This document shows positions 46,737-54,614 of a stretch of DNA of 64,000 bases, piece by piece. The notes below the pieces were generated by a model. It did not search any database, was not told the DNA's origin, and was given only the letters and a program-made list of their open reading frames with translations. The translations under genes and the position numbers were made by a program. The stretch is from positions 285,791 through 349,790 of the forward strand of contig NZ_SRMP01000006.1 in the NCBI RefSeq assembly GCF_005925325.1. Reading direction: 5' to 3'. Each line of letters opens with the position of its first letter. The first letter of the stretch is position 1. The stretch comes from Pedobacter helvus (GTDB lineage Bacteria; Bacteroidota; Bacteroidia; Sphingobacteriales; Sphingobacteriaceae).

Positions 46737-48935
46737 TTAATTTCCCAATTCCAATTGGTTTTTAACTAAATGGTAATATTCGCCCTTTTGACTGGCAAGT
46801 TCATCATGTGTACCCTGCTCTACAATCTTTCCCCTGTCTAATACTACGATGTTATCGGCATTTCTTACGGTACTTAAACGATGCGCAACCACAACAACCG
46901 TTCTGCCTTCAAAAAAGTCTTCCAAGTTTTGCATGATTACGCTTTCATTGTTGGCATCAAGGGCATTGGTAGCTTCATCAAAAAAGATGTAGGCTGGATC
47001 TTTATAAACAGCTCTTGCTATTAATATACGCTGTTTTTGCCCCTGACTAATCCCATTGCCTTCTGCACCGATTTTAGTGTGCAGCCCAAGTGGTAGGCTC
47101 TCTATCAGGTCATTGATATTAGCCACCTTAATGGCATGTCTCAGTTTATCCATATTTGGATGCTCGTCTGCCACGGCAATGTTCTTGGCAATCGTATCTG
47201 AGAAGATGAAGCCATCCTGCATTACCGTACCGCATTGGTTACGCCAGAAACCATAACCGATCTGATCCAGATGACCGGCACCTACTTTAATTTCACCTTT
47301 CTGAGGACTATAAAATCTCAACAATAATTTAAGTATCGTAGTCTTACCACTGCCACTCATACCTACAATAGCCGTAGTTTTTCCTTGGGGAATGCTTAAG
47401 TTGATCTGGTTGAGCACAGGCTCGTTTCCCGCCCCAGGGTAGGTAAAGCTAATATTTTCAAGACGGATAGATTGGTCGATCGGTAAGGTTTTGGTAAAGA
47501 ACTTATCTGCAGGCTCTTCTTCCTCCATTTGGTGGATTTCGTTCAAACGTTCGAGACTGATCTTGGCATCCTGCATTTGTTGGATAAAACCTAGTAACTG
47601 CTCAATAGGACTGTTCACCTGACCAACGATATATTGTACGGCCATCATACCTCCCAATGTCAATTGGCCATCGATAACCGCTTTGGCAACCAAAAAGGTG
47701 ATCAGTATGTTTTTACCTTCATTAATGAAAAAGGCTCCTGCCTGTTGTACTTGCCCCAATGAAAGGCTCTTAATGCTGAACCTAAACAAGCCGGCTTGCA
47801 AATGTTCCCATTCCCAACGTTTTTGCTGTTCACAATTGTTAAGCTTGATCTCTTGCATGCCACCAATAAGCTGTACGATGTTACTCTGGTTTTTAGACGA
47901 TAGGTCAAACCTCTTAAAATCCAGCTCCCTACGTCTTTTCAAAAAGGCAACAACCCAAAGCGAGTAAAGCACGCTGCTGACTAAGAAAATAAAAAAGATG
48001 TTGGTGTTGTAGTAAGCTAATACTAAGGTGAACACCAGCAAATTAAATAAAGAGAAAATAGTGTTTAGCGTTGAGCCTGTCAGAAAACTTTCTATACGTC
48101 GCTGGTCATTCATCCGCTGCATGATGTCACCGGTCATCTTGTTGTCGAAGAAACTCATCGGGAGCTTCATCAACTTAATAAGGAAATCGGTAAGGATAGA
48201 GATGTTGATCCGGGTACTGATATGTAATAAGATCCAAGATCGAATAAAATCTACACTCATACGCCCTATAAAAAGCATAATTTGTGCAATCAGCACGATA
48301 TAGATAAAGTTGAGGTTTCGAGTATTGATACCGATATCTACCACCGACTGGGTGAGGAAAGGAACAATGAGTTGCAGTAAGCTGCCTACGCCCAAACCGA
48401 CGAATAGCTGTACAATGAGTTGTTTATATCGATAGAGATAGCGCAATAAAAACCTAAAACTCAAAGCTTCTGTTTGATCTCCATCTTGTTCATAGAAAGC
48501 TGGTGTTGGAGAAAGCAGTAGTGCAATGCCTTGACCAATACCACCTTCAAGGGTGCTCAGCCAATGTTGTAAGAACTCATTTTCTTCATATTCAACAATG
48601 CCTTTGGCAGGGTCTGCTATGAAATAAATTGTTTTTCTGCTTTTAGTTTTGATTTTAAATAATACGACAAAGTGGTTTTGGTTCCAATGCAAAATTACAG
48701 GAAGCTCAGTTTGCTTTAGTTGCTCCAAGCTCAACCTACTGCCCATGGTACGGAAACCTATTTTTTCTGCAGCTTCGCTGATACCAAATAAAGAAACCCC
48801 TTCTTTATTCATGCCAGAAATATCCCTTAGCTTTTGTAGACTGAAATTTTTGCCGTAGTGCTTTGCTACCATGCGTAAACATGTAGGTCCACAATCCATT
48901 TGATCAGGCTGTTTGTAGAAGGGGAAAGTTTTCAA
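46737..48935 (-). CDS. Peptidase-containing ABC transporter (C39, bacteriocin-type exporter)
   Basis: This 732-residue PCAT cuts double-glycine leaders and exports the peptide. Residues 1-135 are a C39 peptidase with QMDCGPTC (Cys15), His88 (WNQNHFVV) and Asp108 (IADPAKG), all catalytic positions intact. Six membrane helices follow (about 165-440), then an ABC domain with Walker A GMSGSGKTT, signature ISQGQKQR and Walker B YIFFDEAT. Its own substrate is very probably the 78-residue precursor encoded 1.3 kb upstream in the operon. It starts 11 nt after the thioredoxin-like gene. Confidence 0.95.
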   Translation of the reverse strand: MKTFPFYKQPDQMDCGPTCLRMVAKHYGKNFSLQKLRDISGMNKEGVSLFGISEAAEKIGFRTMGSRLSLEQLKQTELPVILHWNQNHFVVLFKIKTKSRKTIYFIADPAKGIVEYEENEFLQHWLSTLEGGIGQGIALLLSPTPAFYEQDGDQTEALSFRFLLRYLYRYKQLIVQLFVGLGVGSLLQLIVPFLTQSVVDIGINTRNLNFIYIVLIAQIMLFIGRMSVDFIRSWILLHISTRINISILTDFLIKLMKLPMSFFDNKMTGDIMQRMNDQRRIESFLTGSTLNTIFSLFNLLVFTLVLAYYNTNIFFIFLVSSVLYSLWVVAFLKRRRELDFKRFDLSSKNQSNIVQLIGGMQEIKLNNCEQQKRWEWEHLQAGLFRFSIKSLSLGQVQQAGAFFINEGKNILITFLVAKAVIDGQLTLGGMMAVQYIVGQVNSPIEQLLGFIQQMQDAKISLERLNEIHQMEEEEPADKFFTKTLPIDQSIRLENISFTYPGAGNEPVLNQINLSIPQGKTTAIVGMSGSGKTTILKLLLRFYSPQKGEIKVGAGHLDQIGYGFWRNQCGTVMQDGFIFSDTIAKNIAVADEHPNMDKLRHAIKVANINDLIESLPLGLHTKIGAEGNGISQGQKQRILIARAVYKDPAYIFFDEATNALDANNESVIMQNLEDFFEGRTVVVVAHRLSTVRNADNIVVLDRGKIVEQGTHDELASQKGEYYHLVKNQLELGN

Positions 48936-48946
48936 TGATGTAAGTA

Positions 48947-50167
48947 TTATTTATTATGAACTTTGTGGATAGTTTTCGCTAGTTCATTGTAGGTGTCAGT
49001 AAAATTTTTTTGGTTTGATTTTTTCAATACTTCCGCCCATTTTATAGCGTAATTTAAATTTTCAGATTCCTTACAGAATGATATGAAATATTGAGCCGTG
49101 GTATTTATTAATGATAGGTCTAATGAATTATTTTCATTAACATAATTTAATAATGCGATATTGATATTCTTCCAATCATTCGACCATCGATAATAGTTGA
49201 TCTTAGCATTTATAAGTAAGACGTCAGATCTATCCTTAAACTTTTCTTCTAATAACTCTTTGATTAAGATCCAGTTTACATTGTTGATTATCTCTCCTTT
49301 ATAGGCATACATTCCACCTGCAAGGATTTCTTTTTTGCCCTCTTTTCTTAATAATGGTAAAATATGATCATTAAAGATAACCTCGTCTATTACGTAGTTT
49401 CTCCATCGTTCGTTAGCTGCTGCAATAACCTCTTTCGGATGATTTATTAGTATATCATAGCCAACATCTCTACTGGAAGCGACGCTTTGTAGTATGTAAC
49501 GTATGTTTTGTGCCGTAAGTAGGTTTTCTTGAGTCTTTAAATAGGCTTGTACATATGAAGCTCTGTTTTTTGTGTCAGATTTTGAGCCGTACTCAATCAT
49601 TAATTTCAAAAATGAGCTATCTCTTCTTCCATTATCAAATTCTTTTACCAAGTTCGAACCCTGAGTAACAGGATCCAATGCTTTTTGCATTTTATTGATA
49701 AATTCCTCAACACTTTCACTTGCGCCTATGACTTGATGAAGAAGTATGCCATCTGCGTTTAAAACTAAATAAGTTGGATATGAACTAATGCTGTAGGTCT
49801 TTTCGATAAAACTCGCATCATTATAAGCTTTTTTAATAAAATCAGGATCGTTTTGCTTCCTATCAATTTGTACTTTGTAGTTTATAAAATTGCTATTGAA
49901 AAAATCTCCTGCGCGCTTCAAGGGAAAAATTTCCTCTTCCATTTTTTTGCAGGGGATACACCAAGTAGTGTAAGTATCAACAAATATGTATTTATTTTCA
50001 GTTTTTGCTTTTTTCTTTATTTGATCAAAGCTTAAACCAGTTTGGAATTTAATACCATCAATGTTTTGAGCTGAGCTGGTTAAAACTGTGAATAGTAAGG
50101 TGCTTGAAAATAGAGCAGTCCTTATTATATATTTTATTTTCTCATTTTTAGCAACTTTCCAAGTCAT
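48947..50167 (-). CDS. Periplasmic thioredoxin-fold protein (WCIPC)
   Basis: This 406-residue exported protein has a signal peptide (to about residue 34, SSA|Q), a thioredoxin domain with active site TWCIPCKK and the cis-Pro loop SSYPTYL (about 40-165), then a C-terminal helical-repeat region of ~230 residues. The N-terminal part recalls thiol:disulfide interchange proteins. Lying directly after the Cys-rich precursor gene, it probably reduces or isomerises disulfides of the peptide or keeps the partner VKOR pathway cycling; direction of transfer is inferred. Confidence 0.85.
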   Translation of the reverse strand: MTWKVAKNEKIKYIIRTALFSSTLLFTVLTSSAQNIDGIKFQTGLSFDQIKKKAKTENKYIFVDTYTTWCIPCKKMEEEIFPLKRAGDFFNSNFINYKVQIDRKQNDPDFIKKAYNDASFIEKTYSISSYPTYLVLNADGILLHQVIGASESVEEFINKMQKALDPVTQGSNLVKEFDNGRRDSSFLKLMIEYGSKSDTKNRASYVQAYLKTQENLLTAQNIRYILQSVASSRDVGYDILINHPKEVIAAANERWRNYVIDEVIFNDHILPLLRKEGKKEILAGGMYAYKGEIINNVNWILIKELLEEKFKDRSDVLLINAKINYYRWSNDWKNINIALLNYVNENNSLDLSLINTTAQYFISFCKESENLNYAIKWAEVLKKSNQKNFTDTYNELAKTIHKVHNK

Positions 50168-50203
50168 TTTCGGATTGAATTATAGTTTAATGTATTTACT
50201 AAA

Positions 50204-50236
50204 AAGCTGAGCGTAAATTACATTTACGCTCAGCTT
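50204..50236 (-). terminator. Intrinsic terminator/attenuator directly after the precursor gene
   Basis: A perfect 14-bp stem pairs 50204-50217 (AAGCTGAGCGTAAA) with 50223-50236; on the minus strand it is followed by TTTT. It begins 4 bp after the precursor stop and lies inside the operon, so it should let much more precursor mRNA be made than exporter mRNA. Confidence 0.85.
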
Positions 50237-50240
50237 CATA

Positions 50241-50477
50241 TTAGCAAGATTTAAGTGTACCCTGTTCTCCTAGATAATCTTTACCACAATATGGCGTTGA
50301 GCTGTAGTATAAACAAACGCTTTCACCAGTTGGATAAACGCATTTATAATTGCCTGCTCCTGTTCCTCCTCCAATCTCTTCAACTTCAGTGTTACCTCCT
50401 AAAATTTTTTTTAAATCTTGGCGATTTAATGTTGTGGCTCCCGGGAAATTCATTTTGTTTAAATCTAAATTTTTCAT
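50241..50477 (-). CDS. Double-glycine leader peptide precursor, four-cysteine core
   Basis: This 78-residue precursor starts MKNLDLNKMNFPG and has a leader ending LNRQDLKKILGG (Gly27-Gly28). Leader positions -4 (Ile), -7 (Leu) and -12 (Leu) match the pattern read by C39 peptidases. The predicted 50-residue core starts NTEVEE and has Cys at 46, 55, 64 and 78 (C-X8-C-X8-C-X13-C, the last residue being Cys), with Gly- and Tyr-rich spacers. No lanthipeptide- or radical-SAM-type modifying enzyme is nearby; VKOR and thioredoxin genes suggest disulfides instead. It may be a bacteriocin or a signalling peptide. Similar GG-leader peptides are known in Bacteroidota, but I do not recognise this core. 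Confidence 0.88.
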   Translation of the reverse strand: MKNLDLNKMNFPGATTLNRQDLKKILGGNTEVEEIGGGTGAGNYKCVYPTGESVCLYYSSTPYCGKDYLGEQGTLKSC

Positions 50478-50510
50478 GACTTAATCTTAATTTTGATAAT
50501 TGACTTTTTT

Positions 50511-50606
50511 GCAGACCTTCCACGCTGGTCTGCTTACGGCGGTAAAGGTGAACGCCCTTACTCGTTTTGGGGCAGTGTCGCTTGCAATCGTGCTGCCCCT
50601 TTTTTC
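50511..50606. promoter_or_regulatory. Two hairpins in the leader of the precursor gene
   Basis: Between the VKOR stop and the precursor start lie a 7-bp hairpin at 50511-50533 (GCAGACC/GGTCTGC) and a 7-bp hairpin at 50569-50599 (GGGGCAG/CTGCCCC). The second is followed by TTTTTT on the plus strand only, so it could stop an antisense transcript; on the operon strand both may shape the precursor 5' leader. Confidence 0.5.
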
Positions 50607-50635
50607 CTAACAGGTCTAGACTACAAGGAATGTCT

Positions 50636-52219
50636 TTAATTGATTAAATATTGAATATCTTCCAATCTATAGGGTTCAGGTAATTTATAGCCGTTAACTA
50701 AAATAGTTGGGGTGAAGGTGATCTCGGCCATGTCGCACCATTGCTTTTGCCTTTTGGTTGCTTCATTCACTTCCTCTCGAATATTAATTTGATAATCTTT
50801 TGCCCAGTCTTCGTATTTCTTTTCTCGTTGTTCGTACCAATGGTTCAAGGCTTTTTCTACCAAAGCCACATTATTGGTTAAACTTAGGGCGGTTACATGG
50901 CGAGCTACCTTGGTGCGCTGGTCATCTTCATGGTCCGCTGTTGTAAATACAATTTTTAGTTGGATATCGCTTCTTGTCTTTAGCCATCTGTCCAAAGTTT
51001 CATGAGCCTTAGCACAAGGGCCGCAGAAAGGGTTGCTCACCATGGTAATGATCGTTTCCGCTTCAGGATTTCCGAGGATGATTGGTGCTATTTCATTAGG
51101 CACGGCATAACGTGGTTGCTTAGTTAGGGCATGCCCGAACAACTCACTATTGTATTTGAATTTTTTTAATTGCTGTTTCAGCAGGCGGTATTCTGATGAT
51201 TTTTGTAATGCTGGCTTTAAAATATACCACAGCAATACTGGAGCGATAAAGCTTACCAACATTCCAATGTAGGAAGTAGGAACCGAAAAGACCAAGCTCC
51301 AAGAGTTAGCCCCCATTGCTGCAAAAAATTCTAACCAAAGTAAAGCTTGTACCGTACAGCATAACACACACCAGTTTTTGTGATTATATTGATAGTAAAT
51401 AGACCAAAGTGTATAGGGTAGGGCACAAATATTGATTAGTATCAGTAGCGAAATAGATGTGGGAACAAACAATAGCGATAGAAAACTGCCGGCGAAATAA
51501 AAGAACCCTACTTCACTCCAGCTTAGCCATGAAGTTGCTTTTGCAGCGTCGGATTTTAGGATGGCGTTGCAATTATTTTTCTTACCTAAACTGCATAGGT
51601 TTTGGATCAAAGGATTATTAGCATCTACGCTATGCGCTAACAATAATACCGAAATACCTATTCCAATAAACTTAATGACTAACAATAAATTAAAGTCTAA
51701 AGGAGCAGCACTAAAGTTTACAGCCAAAACAACACTCAACACTAAAATTAGTACTGCAGCAGGTATTTTTAATTCATCAATAGTTTCAAGCAATTTCTTG
51801 CCAAAATAGCCTTCTTCGCCACTTTTTTCAGTTGCTTCGGCATATAATAATATACCGCTCCAACTTTTTAGAAATTCTTCTTCAGTAATTTCTTTACGTT
51901 TAACTTTTTCATCGCTGTAAATTGCTTTTCCATTGGCTATCTGATGTACTAAGATGAATTGCCCACCGTTAGCTGGTATTTGTGCAATAAATGGAAATTG
52001 TAATTCTTCAGCTTTATATTCTTCTTTAGGGATATGGTAAGCAGCATTGGAGATCTGCCATTCGTTAAAGCAATCGCTCACGGCCATTAAGCTTGGGAAA
52101 TCTGGATGGTTTTCTAGTTTTTCCTTTAAAGTTTTATCGGTAACTTTTATTCCTAATGCTTTCAATAATAGCCGAGGGACAGCTATCGCATTGGCGACAG
52201 GTTGAGCAATTAATATCAT
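50636..52219 (-). CDS. Fusion: Cys-less C39-like domain + VKOR + thioredoxin (disulfide-forming enzyme)
   Basis: This 527-residue membrane protein has three parts. Residues 1-125 look like the C39 fold of peptide exporters (LKEKLENHPDFPSLMAVSDCFNEW, QFILVHQI), but the catalytic Cys near the N-terminus is absent. The middle (about 145-350) is a VKOR four- or five-helix domain with loop Cys209/Cys217 (CSLGKKNNC) and the CXXC Cys284-Cys287 (NWCVLC). The C-terminal thioredoxin/DsbA domain (about 370-527) has NPFCGPC (Cys399/Cys402). It should oxidise cysteines in the periplasm, and the dead C39 domain could dock GG leaders. First gene of the export operon, 158 nt before the precursor. Confidence 0.88.
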   Translation of the reverse strand: MILIAQPVANAIAVPRLLLKALGIKVTDKTLKEKLENHPDFPSLMAVSDCFNEWQISNAAYHIPKEEYKAEELQFPFIAQIPANGGQFILVHQIANGKAIYSDEKVKRKEITEEEFLKSWSGILLYAEATEKSGEEGYFGKKLLETIDELKIPAAVLILVLSVVLAVNFSAAPLDFNLLLVIKFIGIGISVLLLAHSVDANNPLIQNLCSLGKKNNCNAILKSDAAKATSWLSWSEVGFFYFAGSFLSLLFVPTSISLLILINICALPYTLWSIYYQYNHKNWCVLCCTVQALLWLEFFAAMGANSWSLVFSVPTSYIGMLVSFIAPVLLWYILKPALQKSSEYRLLKQQLKKFKYNSELFGHALTKQPRYAVPNEIAPIILGNPEAETIITMVSNPFCGPCAKAHETLDRWLKTRSDIQLKIVFTTADHEDDQRTKVARHVTALSLTNNVALVEKALNHWYEQREKKYEDWAKDYQINIREEVNEATKRQKQWCDMAEITFTPTILVNGYKLPEPYRLEDIQYLIN

Positions 52220-52480
52220 AGAGGTTAATTAGTTGATTAAACTCAAGTTAAAGAGTTGATTTTCGAATCCAAAAAATGTGACTAATTTTCACATTTTTTG
52301 TTTTTTATATTTTAACCTCTATTTTATATAGCTAGCTTATGACTCGAAAAGAGATTTGAGTTGAAGATACATCTGACTACAATGGCATGACGTTATTGAT
52401 ATAGCTACTTGCAATAAAATGACCATCTCAAATACATCAAGAAGCTAATCCGAAAGCGAGGTTAGCTAATTAGCCAAATT

Positions 52481-52511
52481 TTAGCCCTAGGTTAAAACCG
52501 CAAAGTCTAAT
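52481..52511 (+). repeat. GGTTAAAACCGCAGG dispersed repeat, copy 3
   Basis: TAGCCCTAGGTTAAAACCGC followed by a diverged end (AAAGTCTAATG). Confidence 0.5.
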
Positions 52512-52780
52512 GTCGAGCTTGCAAATCGAGATCCCGATAAGTCGGGAAATACCCGACCACCGCTCATCGCTCACTATTCCTTTTTAATACAGTCATCCAT
52601 TCCTATTTCGTCATCCCGGGCTTGTCCCGAACTTGCTTCGGTATAGTCCGGGATCTTAAAGCGCTAGTATTTAAATAGGTCACGGTATTCCTCCGATTTA
52701 GCGGAGCAAGCTCTCTCATTTTCAAGGAGTACCTGTCCCGACGTTTCGGGAGAGTTCGGGAGAGGTTTTCTCCTACAAAT

Positions 52781-52812
52781 TAGCCCCGGGTTAACACCGC
52801 AGGACTATGAGT
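52781..52812 (+). repeat. GGTTAAAACCGCAGG dispersed repeat, copy 4
   Basis: TAGCCCCGGGTTAACACCGC then AGGACTATGAG, one change in the core. Confidence 0.55.
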
Positions 52813-52920
52813 TAAATTATAAACCAATCATGACACATGGGGCGACTATACAGTATTCTCGGTCATACTAATCAGATTTTTAGGCTCCTTATATGTGAAA
52901 ACTAATAGTTCGGTTAGCGT

Positions 52921-54081
52921 TTATTTCAATATTTCTTGTAGCTCAGTCTCTAAATCTTTCTTTTCGTCTGCTGAATAAAACTGGGAGTTAGCTAGAGATT
53001 TCCTAAATTTTTCAACGGTTTCCGTCAAGTTCTGTTTCAACTGAATTTGGGCTTTTAACATATATAAATAGCCCTCTGAAAAATTTGGATAAGTGTTCAT
53101 CATTATCTGCCAAGCATCGATAGCCTTGGCATATTGTTTTTCATTGTAAAAGTACCAGCCCTTACCATTTAATATGCCTATGGAAAAATTAAGTTTAACA
53201 CCATAGTTAGCTAACACTTTTTGGTCAAGTGATGGCTTAATAGCTAAGTCTTTTTGCTGATTAGAGATATACTTAGATTGGATAGCCGACCAATCTTCGA
53301 ATATTTCATAAAGTGCGGTGTTGATCAGGAGGCCTGGCGTGGTATTGTGGTCGGCCTCTTTAAATCGACTACCTTTAATATTTAACAAAGGATTAGCAAT
53401 ACGTTTTTTTAGAACTGAATCCATCTTGTGAAAATCTTCTGGATAATCGTTTCCAATGGCGAAACGATAATATTTTTTAGCCCTATAAGTTCGCTGATCT
53501 AGTTTGCTGATCATCTTGGTGAGGTCAACTTTTTCCTGAAAAAAGAATGGGCTCATCGATATCACAGCGTTCAGGTCATCTATTCTAGAATTCAGTAATG
53601 ATGTGGAGAAATAGCCATAGCGTGAATGGCCAACTACTATTCTGAAAGGGGAGGCCTTATAGTTTTTCTCGGCAAGTGGGATCAGCTCCTCAAACAGGAA
53701 TTTCTCGTTTTCAAGCGCTAAGCCATTAGCATCCGAAATTTTGTACTGCGTTTCAGCGTAGCGGTTGCGTTTAGATTCTACACTAATGATTACAGCTGAA
53801 GGCATCTGCTCATTACTTGTTAGGTAATCAATCGTATTGATGATATAGTTGTTGCTCCGTTGATTTTGTCTGTCGAATACAATGATCAATGGGAAGTTAT
53901 TGTTTATTCCATTCTGCCATTCTATTGGAACTACTACCGAAATGTTTTTGCCAAAGCCAAGATTTGTCGAATTGATCGTGGTATCTTTTAGCTTTTTGTA
54001 TCTCTCATATTTTTGTGCAAATAAGCAATTGGTAGTTAGAGTAAAGATTAAAAGGAGCATGATACGTTCTTTTGTCATCAC
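52921..54081 (-). CDS. Putative esterase (alpha/beta hydrolase, IroE/EstD-like) with C-terminal TPR
   Basis: This 386-residue exported protein has a signal peptide (ending LFA|Q) and an esterase-like alpha/beta hydrolase domain (about 30-270): strand FPLIIVFDRQN, nucleophile elbow GHSRYG (Ser153) and a His in KEADHNTTP. Residues about 290-386 form TPR-like helices (YNEKQYAKAIDAWQIMM). The IroE/EstD group cleaves small esters, some of them siderophores. It shares the strand of the export operon but is separated from it by 700 bp of repeats, so a link is doubtful. Confidence 0.8.
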   Translation of the reverse strand: MMTKERIMLLLIFTLTTNCLFAQKYERYKKLKDTTINSTNLGFGKNISVVVPIEWQNGINNNFPLIIVFDRQNQRSNNYIINTIDYLTSNEQMPSAVIISVESKRNRYAETQYKISDANGLALENEKFLFEELIPLAEKNYKASPFRIVVGHSRYGYFSTSLLNSRIDDLNAVISMSPFFFQEKVDLTKMISKLDQRTYRAKKYYRFAIGNDYPEDFHKMDSVLKKRIANPLLNIKGSRFKEADHNTTPGLLINTALYEIFEDWSAIQSKYISNQQKDLAIKPSLDQKVLANYGVKLNFSIGILNGKGWYFYNEKQYAKAIDAWQIMMNTYPNFSEGYLYMLKAQIQLKQNLTETVEKFRKSLANSQFYSADEKKDLETELQEILK

Positions 54082-54286
54082 GGTTTTTTATAGTTGTTGC
54101 TTAATTATTTGAAGTCTTTTTCGCGATGCGAGCTCTCGCCACTCGCATTTTTCGCTTTTTTTATAGACGTGATAAGTGGAAAAGTGTTACGGAGTTTTAA
54201 GCTTATCTAGAAGTTTAAGTATAATAATATCAGCATAGTCTGGGATCTTAATGCGGTAGTATTTACACTAAGCTATGTCCTTTTAC

Positions 54287-54355
54287 CTATGGTCGGTGTT
54301 ATCACCGTACCATCTGGGTTTAGTAATGTTTTAGGTTGGTGGATAACACCAATCT
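54287..54355 (+). repeat. GGTCGGTGTTATCACCG element, copy A
   Basis: CTATGGTCGGTGTTATCACC, then CATCTGGGTTTAGTA. Arms GGTGTTATC (54295-54303) and GATAACACC (54342-54350) are a perfect 9-bp inverted repeat, so the element can fold. Confidence 0.65.
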
Positions 54356-54374
54356 AAGGGAAAAATCTACTAAT

Positions 54375-54410
54375 TAGCTCTGGGTTAAAACCGCAGGACT
54401 ATGGATAACA
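54375..54410 (+). repeat. GGTTAAAACCGCAGG dispersed repeat, copy 5
   Basis: TAGCTCTGGGTTAAAACCGC then AGGACTATGGATAACA. It sits between the two GGTCGGTG elements. Confidence 0.6.
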
Positions 54411-54452
54411 CAATCCCTATTTCTTCCTATGGCCTATGTTTTCACCGTCTTA

Positions 54453-54518
54453 TCTATGGTCGGTGTTATCACCGTACCATCTGGGTTTAGTAGTATTTTA
54501 GGTTAGATAACACCAATC
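54453..54518 (+). repeat. GGTCGGTGTTATCACCG element, copy B
   Basis: The first ~38 bp match copy A with one change. The 9-bp inverted repeat is kept (54462-54470 with 54506-54514). A partial further copy (CCTATGTTTTCACCGTC) precedes it. Confidence 0.65.
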
Positions 54519-54614
54519 AGATGAGAATACAGTGAATTTGACTGGCTAGGTTAGAGCATTTAGTTGTAATTTTTTATTTTAGTAGAAAACATTATCAATT
54601 TTAAATTTCTTTAT

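Larger units (their letters stand above)
52220..52920. other. Repeat-rich gene-free stretch
   Basis: 701 bp with no gene. It holds the operon's upstream region (52220-52340), two copies of the GGTTAAAACCGCAGG repeat, and a patchwork of short palindromic pieces such as CATCCCGGGCTTGTCCCGAAC, GTCGGGAAATACCCGAC and CTCCGATTTAGCGGAG. Confidence 0.55.
54082..54614. other. Repeat-rich gene-free stretch
   Basis: 533 bp with no gene. It holds two copies of a GGTCGGTGTTATCACCG element (54287, 54453), one GGTTAAAACCGCAGG copy (54375), and a TCTGGGATCTTAATGCGG piece. The last ~80 bp, AT-rich, should be the promoter of the S74 protein gene. Confidence 0.55.

Noticed and set aside
50255..50479. 74-codon ORF antisense to the peptide precursor
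   Set aside because: It mirrors the precursor gene exactly, lacks leader or domain features, and is explained by the real gene on the other strand.
50569..50606. Riboswitch before the precursor gene
   Set aside because: Only two short hairpins are seen; no known aptamer motif fits.
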